Shown in pieces: positions 10,975-22,495 of a DNA stretch of 64,000 nt. The stretch's first letter is position 1. Each line of letters begins with the position of its first letter. A model generated the notes under the pieces. That model worked only from the letters and a program-made list of their open reading frames with translations. It was not told the DNA's origin and searched no databases. The stretch is from Gigaspora margarita (Eukaryota > Glomeromycota > Glomeromycetes > Diversisporales > Gigasporaceae). The DNA is taken from contig WTPW01000030.1 in NCBI GenBank assembly GCA_009809945.1, forward strand, positions 523,264-587,263, given 5' to 3'. The translations under genes and the position numbers were made by a program.

Positions 10975-12765
10975 GCAATATGCATGTGCTAAATTATATA
11001 AACCTACAAGAAATTATCAAAAATTACAATATATAAAAATAAGTTATATATACTAAAATCTTTTACTTTCTTTTTATACAATAAAGAATTAAAATTTAAC
11101 TATTATAAGAACAAGATAATATGATAATATATTATAAAAAATAATAGTGGTGACTATTCATTGTTACAACTAAAAATCACTTACAAAAATCTTCTAACTA
11201 ATCAAGATAGTTAATTTTAAAAATAAAAAATATGCATTAACATTAAGAAAAATACCAAAAAATTAAATCTACGAAAAATTAAATTAAATAATAAAATATT
11301 AAAATGTAAAATTATGCTTTGAATATTATTATAATAAATAAATATGTTTTTTATTAATTTATTTACATATTAGCAAATATTATTAATTCTTAAATATACT
11401 ATATTAAAGATTAATAATCTTTGATACAATAAGCTTATATCTAATCTATCAACTAAATAACCTATATGATCTCTATAATACAACTATTATTCTACTAGTG
11501 AAACTATTTGTAATATTAGTATATAAGTATATATGTACATTGACTTTCAATAGATCTAATAATATTAAATATTATATAGTTAATTATTGCTATTATTTAT
11601 TACTAAAAGATTTCTATACAATGTATATAATAATTATTAAAGAAACTTATATTCTCAATATAATACTTTGCTAAATCATAACATTTTACTTTTGTTTTTT
11701 TTCTTTAACAAGAAGAATTTAGTTAATTTTAGTAGTTTTATACCTGTAACAATATATTGTTTAATGATAATTTATTAAGCAACTAGCAATGCATTAGTAG
11801 TAAATTAATATGGATTAAAAAAATATATTTTAAATACAGTATAAGTACTTTAAGTTTGCAAAGAAAACTTGCACATCTTTGATAACAGGATAAGTTATAC
11901 AAAGCTGCCTAAAAAAGTATTGTAAACCAATTTAAAAGATTCTTTAATAATTGTATGACTGAACTATGAATAATAGGATGTTACCTCTGCTATCAAAAAT
12001 TTATTAGTAAAAGAATACAACTTGAAATCTACTATTAAACTTCTAAGTTATACAGTCAACTTCTTCTGAGTACACATTCTCTAAATACAAGTTCTCTTTA
12101 AGTGCAATAAAATAAATTTGGTCCAAGTTGAGACTTATAAAATATGTGCAAGCTCTTTATTCTATAGTGCAAGTTTTTTTTAGTCAGCATATATCAAATT
12201 ATTTTCTCTAATTGCAAGATATTTTATTAATCAATTAAATTGATTTATTTAATTAAAAGATTTTTTCTAAGTGTGAGATATTATTTAACTTATAAACTTG
12301 CATTTAGAGAAAATTAATTATATATTAATTTAATTTTCTTAATATGCCAACTAGCTTAATATAACACAAATAGGACATCTAATCATTCTTTTATTATATT
12401 GACACTGCAACAATATTTCTTATTATTATGCATCTGTCAAATTTAACTAATTTTTTGGTTCCAAATTTAAGTTTTGAGAACAAAATTTATTATCAATTTT
12501 CTAATATTGAACTCCAAAAAAAATTATTGGCACTCTGATCTATAATAATAATGCATCTAGTCTATTTTTTTCACAGGCCAACCATTTTCTCACTCTTTGA
12601 CTGATTTTATTAGATATATAAATTTATGATAATAACTCATTTTAATCTAGAAAACATTGACCCAAAATCACTATTTTGACACCCAATTAGATTATCCAAT
12701 TACAATCAGGTAACCCATTTTTAATTGGATAATTAGTTTTAGTTTCAAATAACCAGTTACCAACT
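10975..12765. other. Right-arm spacer of the palindrome, non-coding
   Basis: Reverse complement of 8319-10109; no difference was noticed by eye over the stretches compared. No gene seen. Confidence 0.5.
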
Positions 12766-12775
12766 GGTTTTCACC

Positions 12776-14236
12776 AGTGTTGGAAATCTGGTTTGAAATT
12801 TATGTTCTCATGAGAACATACTTATTTATTATAATGTTCTCAAAAATTTTTTTATGTTCTCAAATAAAAAAAGGTTTTCTCTCTTCCTCTACTCCTCTCT
12901 CTCTTTTTTTTCCTTTTCTCTCTCTCTTTTTCTCTTTTTCTCTTTTTTTTCACTATCACTTTCTCTATTTTCTTTCTCTTATTCTCTTTCTTTACTTATA
13001 CTTTTAGACTTCTTTTAGTTATTTTTTAATTTTCATTTTTAATTAATATATTTAAAAAATTATTAATGATATTATAATAAAGAATATAATTAAATTAACT
13101 AAAGTATATAAACAAAGCTAAATTATTTATAAAAATAAACTATAATTCATATATTTTTATAAAAAAAAAAACAATTTAATATTTTAAGCTTTTATATAAT
13201 GTTAGAGATATTATTGGCTTAATCTAGCTTGTATATTTAATTTTTAAATAAGCCTTTAATGTTTCTTAAATATTTAAATAAATAAATATAGTAAATATAA
13301 TATATTATTCTTTTCACTATAGTGAATTTAGTGAATTTATAAATTCAAAAGATTTTTAATATAAATTTTAAAATATAGCACTAAAGTTTAAAATTATAAT
13401 TACTGAAGATTTGCTAAGTAATTCTCTTGTAAAAAATTCATATTATTATCATAGTGAGTTTAGCTCTTTGAAAACTTATATTAAATATTGATTTAATTGG
13501 TATTAAATATAATATTATTATATGTATATCAAAATTTATACAGTACTAAACAGCATAAGACATTTACTCTATTTATATAGTGCACAAATTTTTGATTCTT
13601 AAATAATCAATTCAGATTGGCTAATTTTGATGCAATTGATTCTATTTAGTTAATTAAACATATAACTTAAATTTTCTTTTTTTTTTATATTAAATGCCAA
13701 TTTTTAAAATCATTACAAGCTTTAACTTTATTAACTTCTTTAAAACAAAAAGTAATAAAAAATCCTTTGACAGAAATTTAGTTTAGCAAAAAATCTATCA
13801 ATTTGACAAAGGGTTTTTTGATTTAACTTGTTTTAAAAAAGTTATAATGATTTTTATTAATAAAAGTGGATGTATTTTGCTATCCAGCACTGTATAATAA
13901 AGTAGCTATGCAACTATATTGCAACAAATTGGAAATGGATAAACTAATAAATGATATTATCCAAAATCTTACTGTAATTCAAAAACTAAATTGTTTTCTA
14001 TTTCAACAACTAACAATTAAATATTTATGAACTTAATTATTTAAACTACTATATTTAAACTACTATATTAATAACAATAATTTTAATTACTTTATATATT
14101 TATATAGAGAACATATTTTTTAAACTTAATGTTCTCAAAAAAAAAAATTAATAGAAAACATCTTAAATTTTGTAAATGTTCTCAAATTAAAAGTAATGTT
14201 CTTATGAGAATATGAGAACATAAGATTTCCAATACT
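12776..14236. mobile_element. TIR element C2 (1461 bp), diverged outer copy in the right arm
   Basis: Inverted partner of C1. Its inner flank keeps GGTTTTCACC (12766-12775), the reverse complement of the C1 target duplication, while its outer end AATACT is followed by unrelated GGCACATTA, so the duplication is absent on that side. Its outer half differs from C1 at several percent of sites, its inner half does not. Confidence 0.8.
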
Positions 14237-14240
14237 GGCA

Positions 14241-14805
14241 CATTATAATGCACTCATCTAACAAACCAATCAGATTGTAGGATCAGGTGTAATATAAAAT
14301 TGAAAAAATTGCAATATTTTAAAAAATTGCTTGTAGCTTATATACTTGCTTATAAAACTACTTTTAATGCTTTAAAAAAAAAATTCCTTACAAAATTTTA
14401 CTTATTTTGCCTATACATTGTTTGCATTTTACTCTAACCCTAATCAATAAAAAGAAAGTTTGTTTGGTTGTTTTGATTCCACATTACACCTAGTAATGTG
14501 AGTTAGTAGCTACCAGTAGGAATCTACCACTGGTATCTACCAGTAGATAATGGTAAATACCGTTAGGTAAATTATATGCAGGGTAAATACCAATAAAATA
14601 ATAGAATAAAATTTTAAAATTATATAATTAATTATAAATATCAAAAAGTATATAAATATATTTTATTTATCATGTGACTAGTAGATCTGATGGTAGTAGT
14701 AGCTACTAGTAGCTACCACCTACTGGTAGATACTAGCAGGATCATGCCAAACTGGTAGAATTCACATCACTAATTATACCAGAGCTTATAGAGTGCATTA
14801 CAATG
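14241..14805. mobile_element. MITE R1, interrupted by MITE U
   Basis: Ends CATTATAATGCACTC and GAGTGCATTACAATG are inverted repeats. The internal sequence (CCAATCAGATTG, GATCAGGTGTAATATAA, and CTCTAACCCTAATCAA near the middle) matches a segment at about 41500-41775, which identifies a family. MITE U is inserted in its right half. Confidence 0.6.
14491..14772. mobile_element. hAT-like MITE U (282 bp)
   Basis: Inverted ends TAGTAATGTGA and TCACATCACTA, flanked by 8-bp repeats ATTACACC (14483-14490) and ATTATACC (14773-14780), 7 of 8 matching. Interior is rich in CTACCAGTAG/CTACTGGTAG motifs on both strands. 8-bp duplications and the TAG-type end fit the hAT superfamily. Confidence 0.7.
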
Positions 14806-14911
14806 CATTAGTGTAAAAAAATAAATTTATTCTTGTAATTCAATTATTGTTGTTATTATTAAATTATTAATAAAATAATTATTGAAAATTTATAAATAAT
14901 ACACCTGTATA

Positions 14912-15929
14912 CAGGGTTGGCACATTTGTACATTGGTACCAATAGACCTCAGGTCCATTGACCAGATCCATTGGTTCTATTGAAGTAGTCATTATTTCAA
15001 TAGACCAATGACAAGTAGGTTAAATAATAATATAGTTTTTTGTTATTTACTACTTATTGTACTTAATATAAAATGATTACAAATTTTATCTAAATTTTTA
15101 AAGTCACAATGGAATTACTCTGTGAACTATCTTAAGGCAATCTATATCATGAACAAAGTACTATATATTGCCAAAAATAAGCTATCTCCAAAAATAAGCT
15201 ATCTCTTCTTTTGGTCAAGAAATATAAAAATGTGTCTTTGACCTGAAAATAAGCTACCCCACGATTGATGAAAGTTGCTACATAGTAAAGTCAAAATTTT
15301 ACTAAGTAAATCGATTAAAGTCACTTAAATAAACTTATTCAGAAGATCAAATACATATACCCTGAGATTTACAATAAAATTGAAGAAATTTTATTAGTTG
15401 GATTTTAATTTTTATATTCAATGAAGAGATTAAAATTTTATTAGCAAAATTATTTGTTGAATGTAAAAAATAAAGTCAAATAATAAAAAGTATTTCTATT
15501 CTAATAAAACTTTTAAAATAGGTGTAGTTAATCTCCAATATGTTTACTTAAGCACTAATAACAAATTTATATAGTAGAATTTAGACTTTACTATGTAACA
15601 ACTATTGGTGTTTGACCAAAAATCGATTTTATCCGAAATAAGCTATCCCCAGATTTTTTGTGTCCAAAATCATCCAAAAAAGGTAGCTTATTTTTGGACA
15701 CATATAGTATGTTGTGCATAAGTTGAACCAAAGGTTTAAATATACTTAAATCATTAAAGAGTTTCAAACTAAAAGTTAATTCTAAATTCTAGTATATTAA
15801 TACAAAAATAATTTTTGTCAAAATAAACCAATGGACCAATGGACCAATAGATCAATGGATTATGGTATTGGTCCATTTAGGTCCATTGGCAAAATTATTT
15901 TTAATGAACATAGTCCATTGCCAACCCTG
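14912..15929. mobile_element. hAT-like element V (1018 bp) carrying A1
   Basis: Inverted ends CAGGGTTGGCA and TGCCAACCCTG, the classic hAT terminal type, with 8-bp flanks CCTGTATA (14904-14911) and CCTGTATC (15930-15937), one mismatch. Both subterminal regions are full of CCAATGGACC-like motifs, probable transposase binding sites. No transposase remains; an A-family element occupies the middle. Confidence 0.82.
15161..15707. mobile_element. Long-TIR MITE of family A, copy A1 (547 bp)
   Basis: Family A elements are near-complete palindromes with TA on both sides and ends CTATATGTTTCCAAAAATAA followed by GCTACC. A1 lies inside V, flanked by TA at 15159-15160 and 15708-15709. Shared internal blocks are CTACATAGTAAAG, AAATCGATTA and a central AAAATTAAAAGTCAAATAAT. 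TA duplication suggests mobilisation by a Tc1/mariner transposase. Confidence 0.82.
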
Positions 15930-16378
15930 CCTGTATCTAAAACAAAATAGTAGTATTAGTATTGAATTGTTATAAAATATATAAATAATCTAAAATCCAA
16001 AAGTAACACTTATCTAAGCCCAAATATTGTTTCAATAAGACCAAAGTCCAAAATCTTTTGCTCTGATAATATTTTTATTTTGAAGTTTTAGTTTTGTTTT
16101 ATTATGAAGTATTGTAATTATAATCTTTTAAATATATATTATAACTAGAGATAAGCAAATCAAAAAATTTCTAAAATTACTATGCAGCTATAGCTAGCAA
16201 GTATTATATATTATTAATATATATATATTTAACATATATTTAATTTAGATGCAATATTAGTACAAACTTAAGAATATTAGTATCTAAAAATAAAATTTAC
16301 TATATTTATATTTATCTTTGTATTTATTAGCATATAATTTTATTTAAAATTATATCAGATTTTGTTAATTATATATAA

Positions 16379-16527
16379 GGGGCCCTATAGCAAAACAGGG
16401 TGATGGGTCAAAAAAAATTTTTTGTAAAAACTTTATTTTTGCAAAAATTAGATCATTTAGAACACAATATCAAAAAACTACAGAAAAAATTTTTTTGACT
16501 CATCACCTTCTTTTGCTATGGGGCCCC
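16379..16527. mobile_element. Small TIR MITE (149 bp) with GGGGCCC ends
   Basis: Left GGGGCCCTATAGCAAAA and right TTTTGCTATGGGGCCCC are inverted repeats that continue through TGATGGGTCAAAAAAA / TTTTTTTGACTCATCA, so nearly the whole element folds into a hairpin. Confidence 0.8.
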
Positions 16528-16542
16528 CATATATATATTGTA

Positions 16543-16687
16543 GCCCAGATGCAAATCCTGCCCAGATGTCAATTCTTGTAGCCAAAATAAAAATCTGACT
16601 AAAACTAACCCTAACCTAACCCTAACTTCTGGGCAAATTATTTTTAATTTGGCCCAATTGACATCTTGGCAGGATTTGCATCTGGGC
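16543..16687. mobile_element. Small TIR MITE (145 bp) with telomere-like core
   Basis: Ends GCCCAGATGCAAATCCTG and CAGGATTTGCATCTGGGC are perfect inverted repeats, flanked by TA. A second inverted block (GATGTCAATT / AATTGACATC) follows. The loop contains CTAACCCTAACCTAACCCTA (16606-16625), a telomere-like repeat. Confidence 0.82.
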
Positions 16688-16689
16688 TA

Positions 16690-18130
16690 TGACATATATA
16701 TAAGTATAAAATTTTAAAAAGCATAATATTTAAAATAAATTTTGCAATATTTTATATTAGACCAATTTTATAGTATCTGTTATTTGATTTAAAATTTTTT
16801 TATTATCTACTAGATATACAATATCTATTAATTATTTCTTAGATATATTATATACAAATCCAACCAATAATGTTCTAATATTTACTTGGCTTGTTATTAT
16901 GACTGCCCAAGTTATAGTATGTACTGTTAAAAATATTAATTTTACTAATTTTATAATTCAATATATATCTAATACAAGTTGCTATATTTAAATTTATTAT
17001 TTTTGGGTTTTATTTAATTTTTTATTTTTATAATTTTTTATTTTTAAAATTTTTATAAACAAATATATAAATTAAAGCAGCAGTATTAAAAAATTATAAA
17101 TGAAAAGATTTAAAATTCCAATTTGGGTATTAGTATTTGTTTATATAATCTACTGTTAATAATTATTCAAATCTGAATTATGCAAACTGACCAGAATTAT
17201 AATATCTAGCCCAGATAATACTATATAGTAAAATGCTACACAGCTAGCATAGTGGCCCATCTCTAGTTGTAACCAAGTTATTTGATCTGGTTTTAGCAAA
17301 ATATAATACAAGCTATAAGATTTGGAACAAAAGTGAAGGCTTTTAACAAGTACTAATTTGAAAGCCAAAACTTTATTAAAGAATGTATTAAGATATTTTT
17401 AATATTCATATAGCAGAAACTAAATTTATAGTCATGCAATGAGTATAAATTACTCTTTCTAATATTTAATATATTATATTGTTTTTTAGATTTTAATCAC
17501 AATAACAAAATCTAATATAACTTAGAATATATATAAACTTAAATTTCATGTAGCTTGGAATTAGTAAATTAGCAGGCAAATTTGTTTGCTTAATTTTTAA
17601 AAAATTAAAAATTTTTAATAAAAATTTAAATATTAATTTTAGTTGTATACTTTCTATTTTAAAAATAAAATTAGAAATTTACTTTATTAACTTATTAAAA
17701 ATTTTTCTAAAATTATTAAAAAATTTTAAGTAATAAAAGTTCAAAGATTTGTTTTGAAATTTTTACTATAAAAATTTCTTAGATTTTACATGTTTTCATC
17801 TATAAAAAATTTTACTTTTAATACAGGTTTTAATTTTATAATTAAATTATTAAAAAGTATAATAATAAAAGTTGTTATTCTTTATTTTTATTTAATTTCA
17901 AAGTGCCTATTTGGGGCATAGGATTTATTTAGTTCACTCATTATAAATTACACATGGATAAGAGTACAACTAACCATATATACACTTTGGTTGTCTAATT
18001 TAAGTAGTCTGTCTGAAGGTTTTACACTAGCTGCTATACCTGCAACCCACCTAAGAGGTTGCTAATTTAAACTTTCTGATCTTCTGCTCCTTGACTAATT
18101 TCAACTACTTTACTAGAATATTCATAGTAC
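16690..18130. other. AT-rich intergenic DNA
   Basis: No gene, RNA or defined element recognised; the open frame at 17156-17368 has no features of a protein family. Confidence 0.4.
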
Positions 18131-18138
18131 ATATGCAG

Positions 18139-21100
18139 TAGAGATTGGACTCGCAAAAAATTATGTTAGCCGTTTAATCGCACTATGTAACCATAAACTA
18201 TGTGGTTAATCATCAATAATCGTTTAATCTAGTAATCATATAACCATTAATCATTTACCTGTTTAATCGCAATTGTATAATNAATTTTATTAATCGTTTA
18301 ACAATAATGATAGTCTATAATAACTCATTATTAATATGACCATGTCATTGGTCTTTATATTAATCATTGAATATGATGTATAGCTAATATTAATCATTAT
18401 ACAACTCTGCAGGACTTTATAAAAATGTCNTACTGTATAGTACCATTTTAAAAAAACATTTATATATAATTGAAATTTAGATAATTGAAGTAGCAAAAAT
18501 ATACCTTTATTATCCCCATATTAGCTGATTTTAATCACAAGCGAATGCATTTCATTGACAACNGATTGTTACCGCTTTTAATAAAATTCACCTATGCGAT
18601 ACATTAATAATCAAATTTAATCCTCTGACTGATAATATTTCGAATGTCATGCAAGTTTGCAAAAAAATTGGGTTTCTTGATAACTTGTGCTTATCCTTTT
18701 TAACCATAGCCCTATAACCTTTTTTTTATCATCCTACAAGTNGCTCTATGATTACTTAAAGTAATTGCATTGTTTGAATTAATTTCTTGTCCAAGAGTAG
18801 ATTAACCTGCTGCTTNACAATGTAAATCTAAAATTCTATGCGAGTTGCTTAAGACATATTTAGATATTCATCATTACGCTTTAGAAAAAGCATTTTCCCT
18901 ATAATTTTTGAGCCTAATCGTGTACGTTTAGATGTAATCAAGTTTCCTGCATCTGAGAAAAGTCTCTCGCAGGGGACTGATGTCGCTGGTATGCACAAAT
19001 ACCTACGTGCTAATAGTGATAAAATTGGAAATTCACTTTTGTGATTATTCCACCATTGCCAAGGATTGGCATTATAATTCATAGGAGCAAGATCTAAGTA
19101 TCGTATAACCTCATCTAAAGGTGCAATGTCTTCTTGGTTTTGTACCCCAAAAATGCCTTCAAAAAAGGGATTTTGTGTAATTTCAGGAGCTATCGGTAAT
19201 GTTTCTTGTTCCAGTTGATTATCACCACTAATATTAAGCTGTTGTAATTTCTCAAATTCATCTTTTAACTTGATTCTGGCCTTTTCTCNTTCTCTACTGG
19301 TGAATGATGTCATTTTTTTTGTTCGAGGATCTAAGAGAGTAGCAACTAATCCGATTTCATGAAAATCATGCCAATTTTTTTCTAAAGAGTTAAAAATAGC
19401 ATTTTTAAATTCTTTTTCTATAAGGTCGTGATTAGGTGATGATGATAAAGCATGTGAGCAAGCATCACAAGCCGAATCTAATTGTAAGTAAAATTCATCT
19501 TCATTTTCGCTTTCAGAATCTAACAGAAGGTCCGATTCTATAAATATATAAATAGGTTTAGGTTTTTGTAATCGTTTTTTATATTTTTTTTAGTTGTCAA
19601 AAAATAATATAGNCCCAGCAAAAATTTACCATTATCGTCTTCGTCATCTTCACTATTACTAATTTTATCACTATACAAGTTTACTATATATTGATTTTGT
19701 AATTCTCGAATTGTTGGGTACATTAATGAAANGGTAGGATATTTGCTTCCCGAAAAGAATGTTGTTGCAAGCTCAAATGGTTTTAATGCATCAACAATTC
19801 TTTTCAACAGATCCCATTCATAATCTTTTAAAAGTAGCCGAGNTAATATTTGGCCGTCTTTCTTATTTTCATTACCTTTTTTTAATGGTAATATGGATGC
19901 AAGCTATATAATTGCATCCTTTAGTTCTAAAAGCNGTGCCCACGAATAATAACTAGAGTTCTATCTAGTGCAGACTTCAGATCTGTTACGTAAAATTTTT
20001 ATTGTTGATTCATCAACTTCTTCTTCCTCTGCTGAACNGATTTCTTGATCCATATCAAGGTTTGCAATTCATTAAATCGAAGAATTTTAACATTTTCTTC
20101 TCGAATATGATTTTGTCATGCAAGGTCTATTTGTGCTGCATCAAGNCGTTCAGATTGTTTAACTGATTTTGTAAAAAATTTTACCAATTTTTTGAATCTT
20201 TTAACATATGGAGTAATTTTTTTTAGCCCTTTTACTACTGATAGTTGGAGCATATGAACAGAACAGGGTAGTCGTTCAATATCTTCCCAAATCATAAAAG
20301 CTTTTTTTATGTTTGAGCCATTGTCAGTAACCCCTATAAACAATTTTTCATTTAATCCAAATTCATGCATCTTATTATTAAGATAATCGTGTATTCTCTC
20401 AGCTGTATGAGGATATTGCATACGTTCAATTGTAAGAAGCATGTCAATAATTTCAAAATTAGGCGTTAACTAATGCACTGTAATACCAATATATCCAAAT
20501 TTAGACCATGCAGTCCAGAGATCTGTGGTTATTGCAGCATATTCACATGTTTCATTAATCTTTTCTTTAAATTTGATTATTCCATCTTGACAATTCGCTA
20601 TTATAAGATCTTTACACAACTTATTAGATGGTGGTTTAAACCTGGGATCAATTTTTTTCATAAACCGTTGAAATCCTTTTCCACGAAGTGTATTAAAGGA
20701 TACGGAATCTATAGCAATCCACTCTGCACATGCAGCTTGTAACTCATTTTGTCTATTTGGGCCATGTGGTCTTATATTTTCCATAACCTGTTCGAGTGTA
20801 GCCTGGGTAGGTTCTTTTTTTTTTTACCTATTTCGGTAGTTTGAATAAATATAAATTTATTTATACAATATAAATTAAAAATAATACCTTTTTGGCTAGA
20901 TTTTCAAGAACTATATTATGTTCTTGAGTTACATGGTAGTTCATAGATGTGGTCAAATTTGTGTTAGTATGATCATATTTATGACCACATTTTTTTTTAT
21001 TCCATCCTTAGTTATTTCAACCTGACATACTGCAAATGATCCTTCTTGTTCAAAATATTTTCATGCTTCAGCTATACATTTATGTTTTTTCTTTTTTTTA

Positions 21101-22029
21101 GTAAACTAGCAGTTTTTTTATCTTTTAACTGAGATGATAATGATTTAGAAGATTTAGAAGAAGGTCCTGCCTCATTACTATTATGATCGCTTTCAAGTTC
21201 ACTATCAGTTTCTGAATCATCTACCTGGTTTTCATTATTATTATCTTGCATATTCATCATTAAATTATTAAACAAAAGAAGTTGATTTAATTTTTTGTTT
21301 TACGTTTTATTTGTTTACTAAAATTAAACTTGCATTATCAAATTCCAATTTTAGTATAATGGCATGCAAATTTTAAATACTATGTCATCTGCTTATTTGA
21401 ATGTATGCCATCAACGAGTTTAGCCAGGTAAAAACCTGCCTTATAATTTTTATTATTGTCACAGATCATAATTTAAAATGAAGCTACGTTTTCTATTTAT
21501 TTAACCTTCTAACCTTCTAAAACCCACTTATACTTGTTTAATATAAACTCTCTAACCTTTAACCCCTAGCCCTAAAAAATGTGCCCAAAATTTCAATTTC
21601 ATTATGACCATTATAATTATTATATTTCTCCTTATTCTGCATTACAGAAATATAATGAACTTTTTATTCTTGATTAAGATAAGCATATGACTTAGCTATT
21701 CTTTGTTTTTTTTTTAAGATGAATCGAATACTTAAGCTAGGTACCGATATGATAATATGTGTACTGTATATTTGTTTGATCTGTGTGGTTATATTATCTA
21801 GTGATTAAACGATTAATGATTCATGTACATACTATTTACCACGTGCATATTTTTTGTCTCCACGTGAGGCATTAAACGACCATTAAATGATTAATCGTAT
21901 AAGATTTAAAAAGCGATTAAGTGAATAATTTAACAGTTTTTAATCGTTTATAAAATTGGGTACTCGTTTAACCGTATAATATAAATAAATGATTATAGGC
22001 AGTTAAACGATTAACGATTCTAATCTCTA
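18139..22029 (-). mobile_element. hAT transposon (3891 bp) with exact 8-bp target duplication
   Basis: Inverted ends TAGAGATTGGACTCG (left) and, read from the right end, TAGAGATTAGAATCG. The element is bracketed by perfect 8-bp direct repeats ATATGCAG at 18131-18138 and 22030-22037. Both subterminal regions hold many copies of GTTTAATCG or its complement CGATTAAAC (18165-18300 and 21870-22015), the expected transposase binding repeats. A broken transposase gene on the minus strand fills the centre. Twelve single ambiguous bases (18282, 18430, 18563, 18742, 18816, 19289, 19613, 19732, 19843, 19935, 20038, 20146) occur in this element and almost nowhere else in the window. Confidence 0.95.
18849..21275 (-). 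pseudogene. hAT transposase with BED zinc finger, multiply interrupted
   Basis: Reading leftwards: an acidic, serine-rich N-terminus (21275-21072); a BED-type zinc finger region (about 21050-20890; two Cys in VCQVEI / KKCGHKY and His in NYH and QEH) that only reads through after a frame change at an A-run; a block with the first catalytic Asp in TTDLWTAW (20784-20470); a block with the second Asp in GVTDNGSN (20442-20116); KRIVDALKPFELAT (near 19800); and the C-terminal hAT dimerisation domain with LLDPRTK, NPWQWWNNHKSEFPILSLLA and ATSVPCERLFSDAGN (19500-18849). The two middle blocks are in one frame, separated by TAG where a Trp codon is expected (20467-20469). Further stops and shifts follow around 20115-19810. 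Transposase cuts and joins element ends; this copy is inactive as written, though some breaks may reflect the ambiguous bases. Confidence 0.9.
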
Positions 22030-22239
22030 ATATGCAGTCTGTTTGAATTCTCCAAATTTTGTTTTTCTTGGTTCTTAGAACTGCAATTGTTGTTTTTAAT
22101 ATAACTACAGTATTTTATTAGAACCTATATTTTTAAACTAATATATAAAGATTTTACCAAAAAACTATAAATTATTTTTTTTGCTTAAAAAACTTTTTTG
22201 TATATTTTTAGCTTATAAGCAACTTAGACTTTTATAATA

Positions 22240-22495
22240 GGGTTCCTCAAATTCAAATCAAATCAAATATTTTGCTTATTTGAGTTGAAATTCTGGATTT
22301 GAATTTGATTTGAATTTGAAATTCTGAATTTGAATTTTATTTGAATTTGAACTTTTAATATAAATTTTCAAATCAAATCAAATATTTGATCAAATTAAAT
22401 CAAATGTTGCCAATTTGAATTTGATTTGATTTGAAAATCTTGAATTTGAATTTGATTTGAGTTCAATTATTTGATCAAATCAAATCAAATTGCAA
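22240..22495. repeat. Degenerate TTTGAATTTGAT / ATCAAATCAAA foldback tract
   Basis: About 250 bp made almost only of TTTGAA, TTTGAT and their complements, alternating in orientation, so it can fold on itself in several registers. Confidence 0.85.

Larger units (their letters stand above)
6851..14236. repeat. 7.4-kb palindrome: two 3.66-kb inverted arms with a central N gap
   Basis: 6851-10506 and 10578-14236 are reverse complements of each other over their whole length. From about 7620 to the centre the arms appear identical by eye. In the outermost ~800 bp they differ: about 9 substitutions in the outer 180 bp and scattered changes further in (for example TTATCCATTCCC against TTATCCATTTCC). 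The arms contain copies of element family C at their outer ends (6851-8308; 12776-14236), a 1.8-kb non-coding spacer, and two inverted half-copies of C at the centre. Flanks outside the palindrome are unrelated. Either a genuine inverted duplication or a misjoin in assembly. Confidence 0.9.

Noticed and set aside
20473-20742. Plus-strand frame of 89 codons over the hAT element
   Set aside because: Shadow of the minus-strand transposase.
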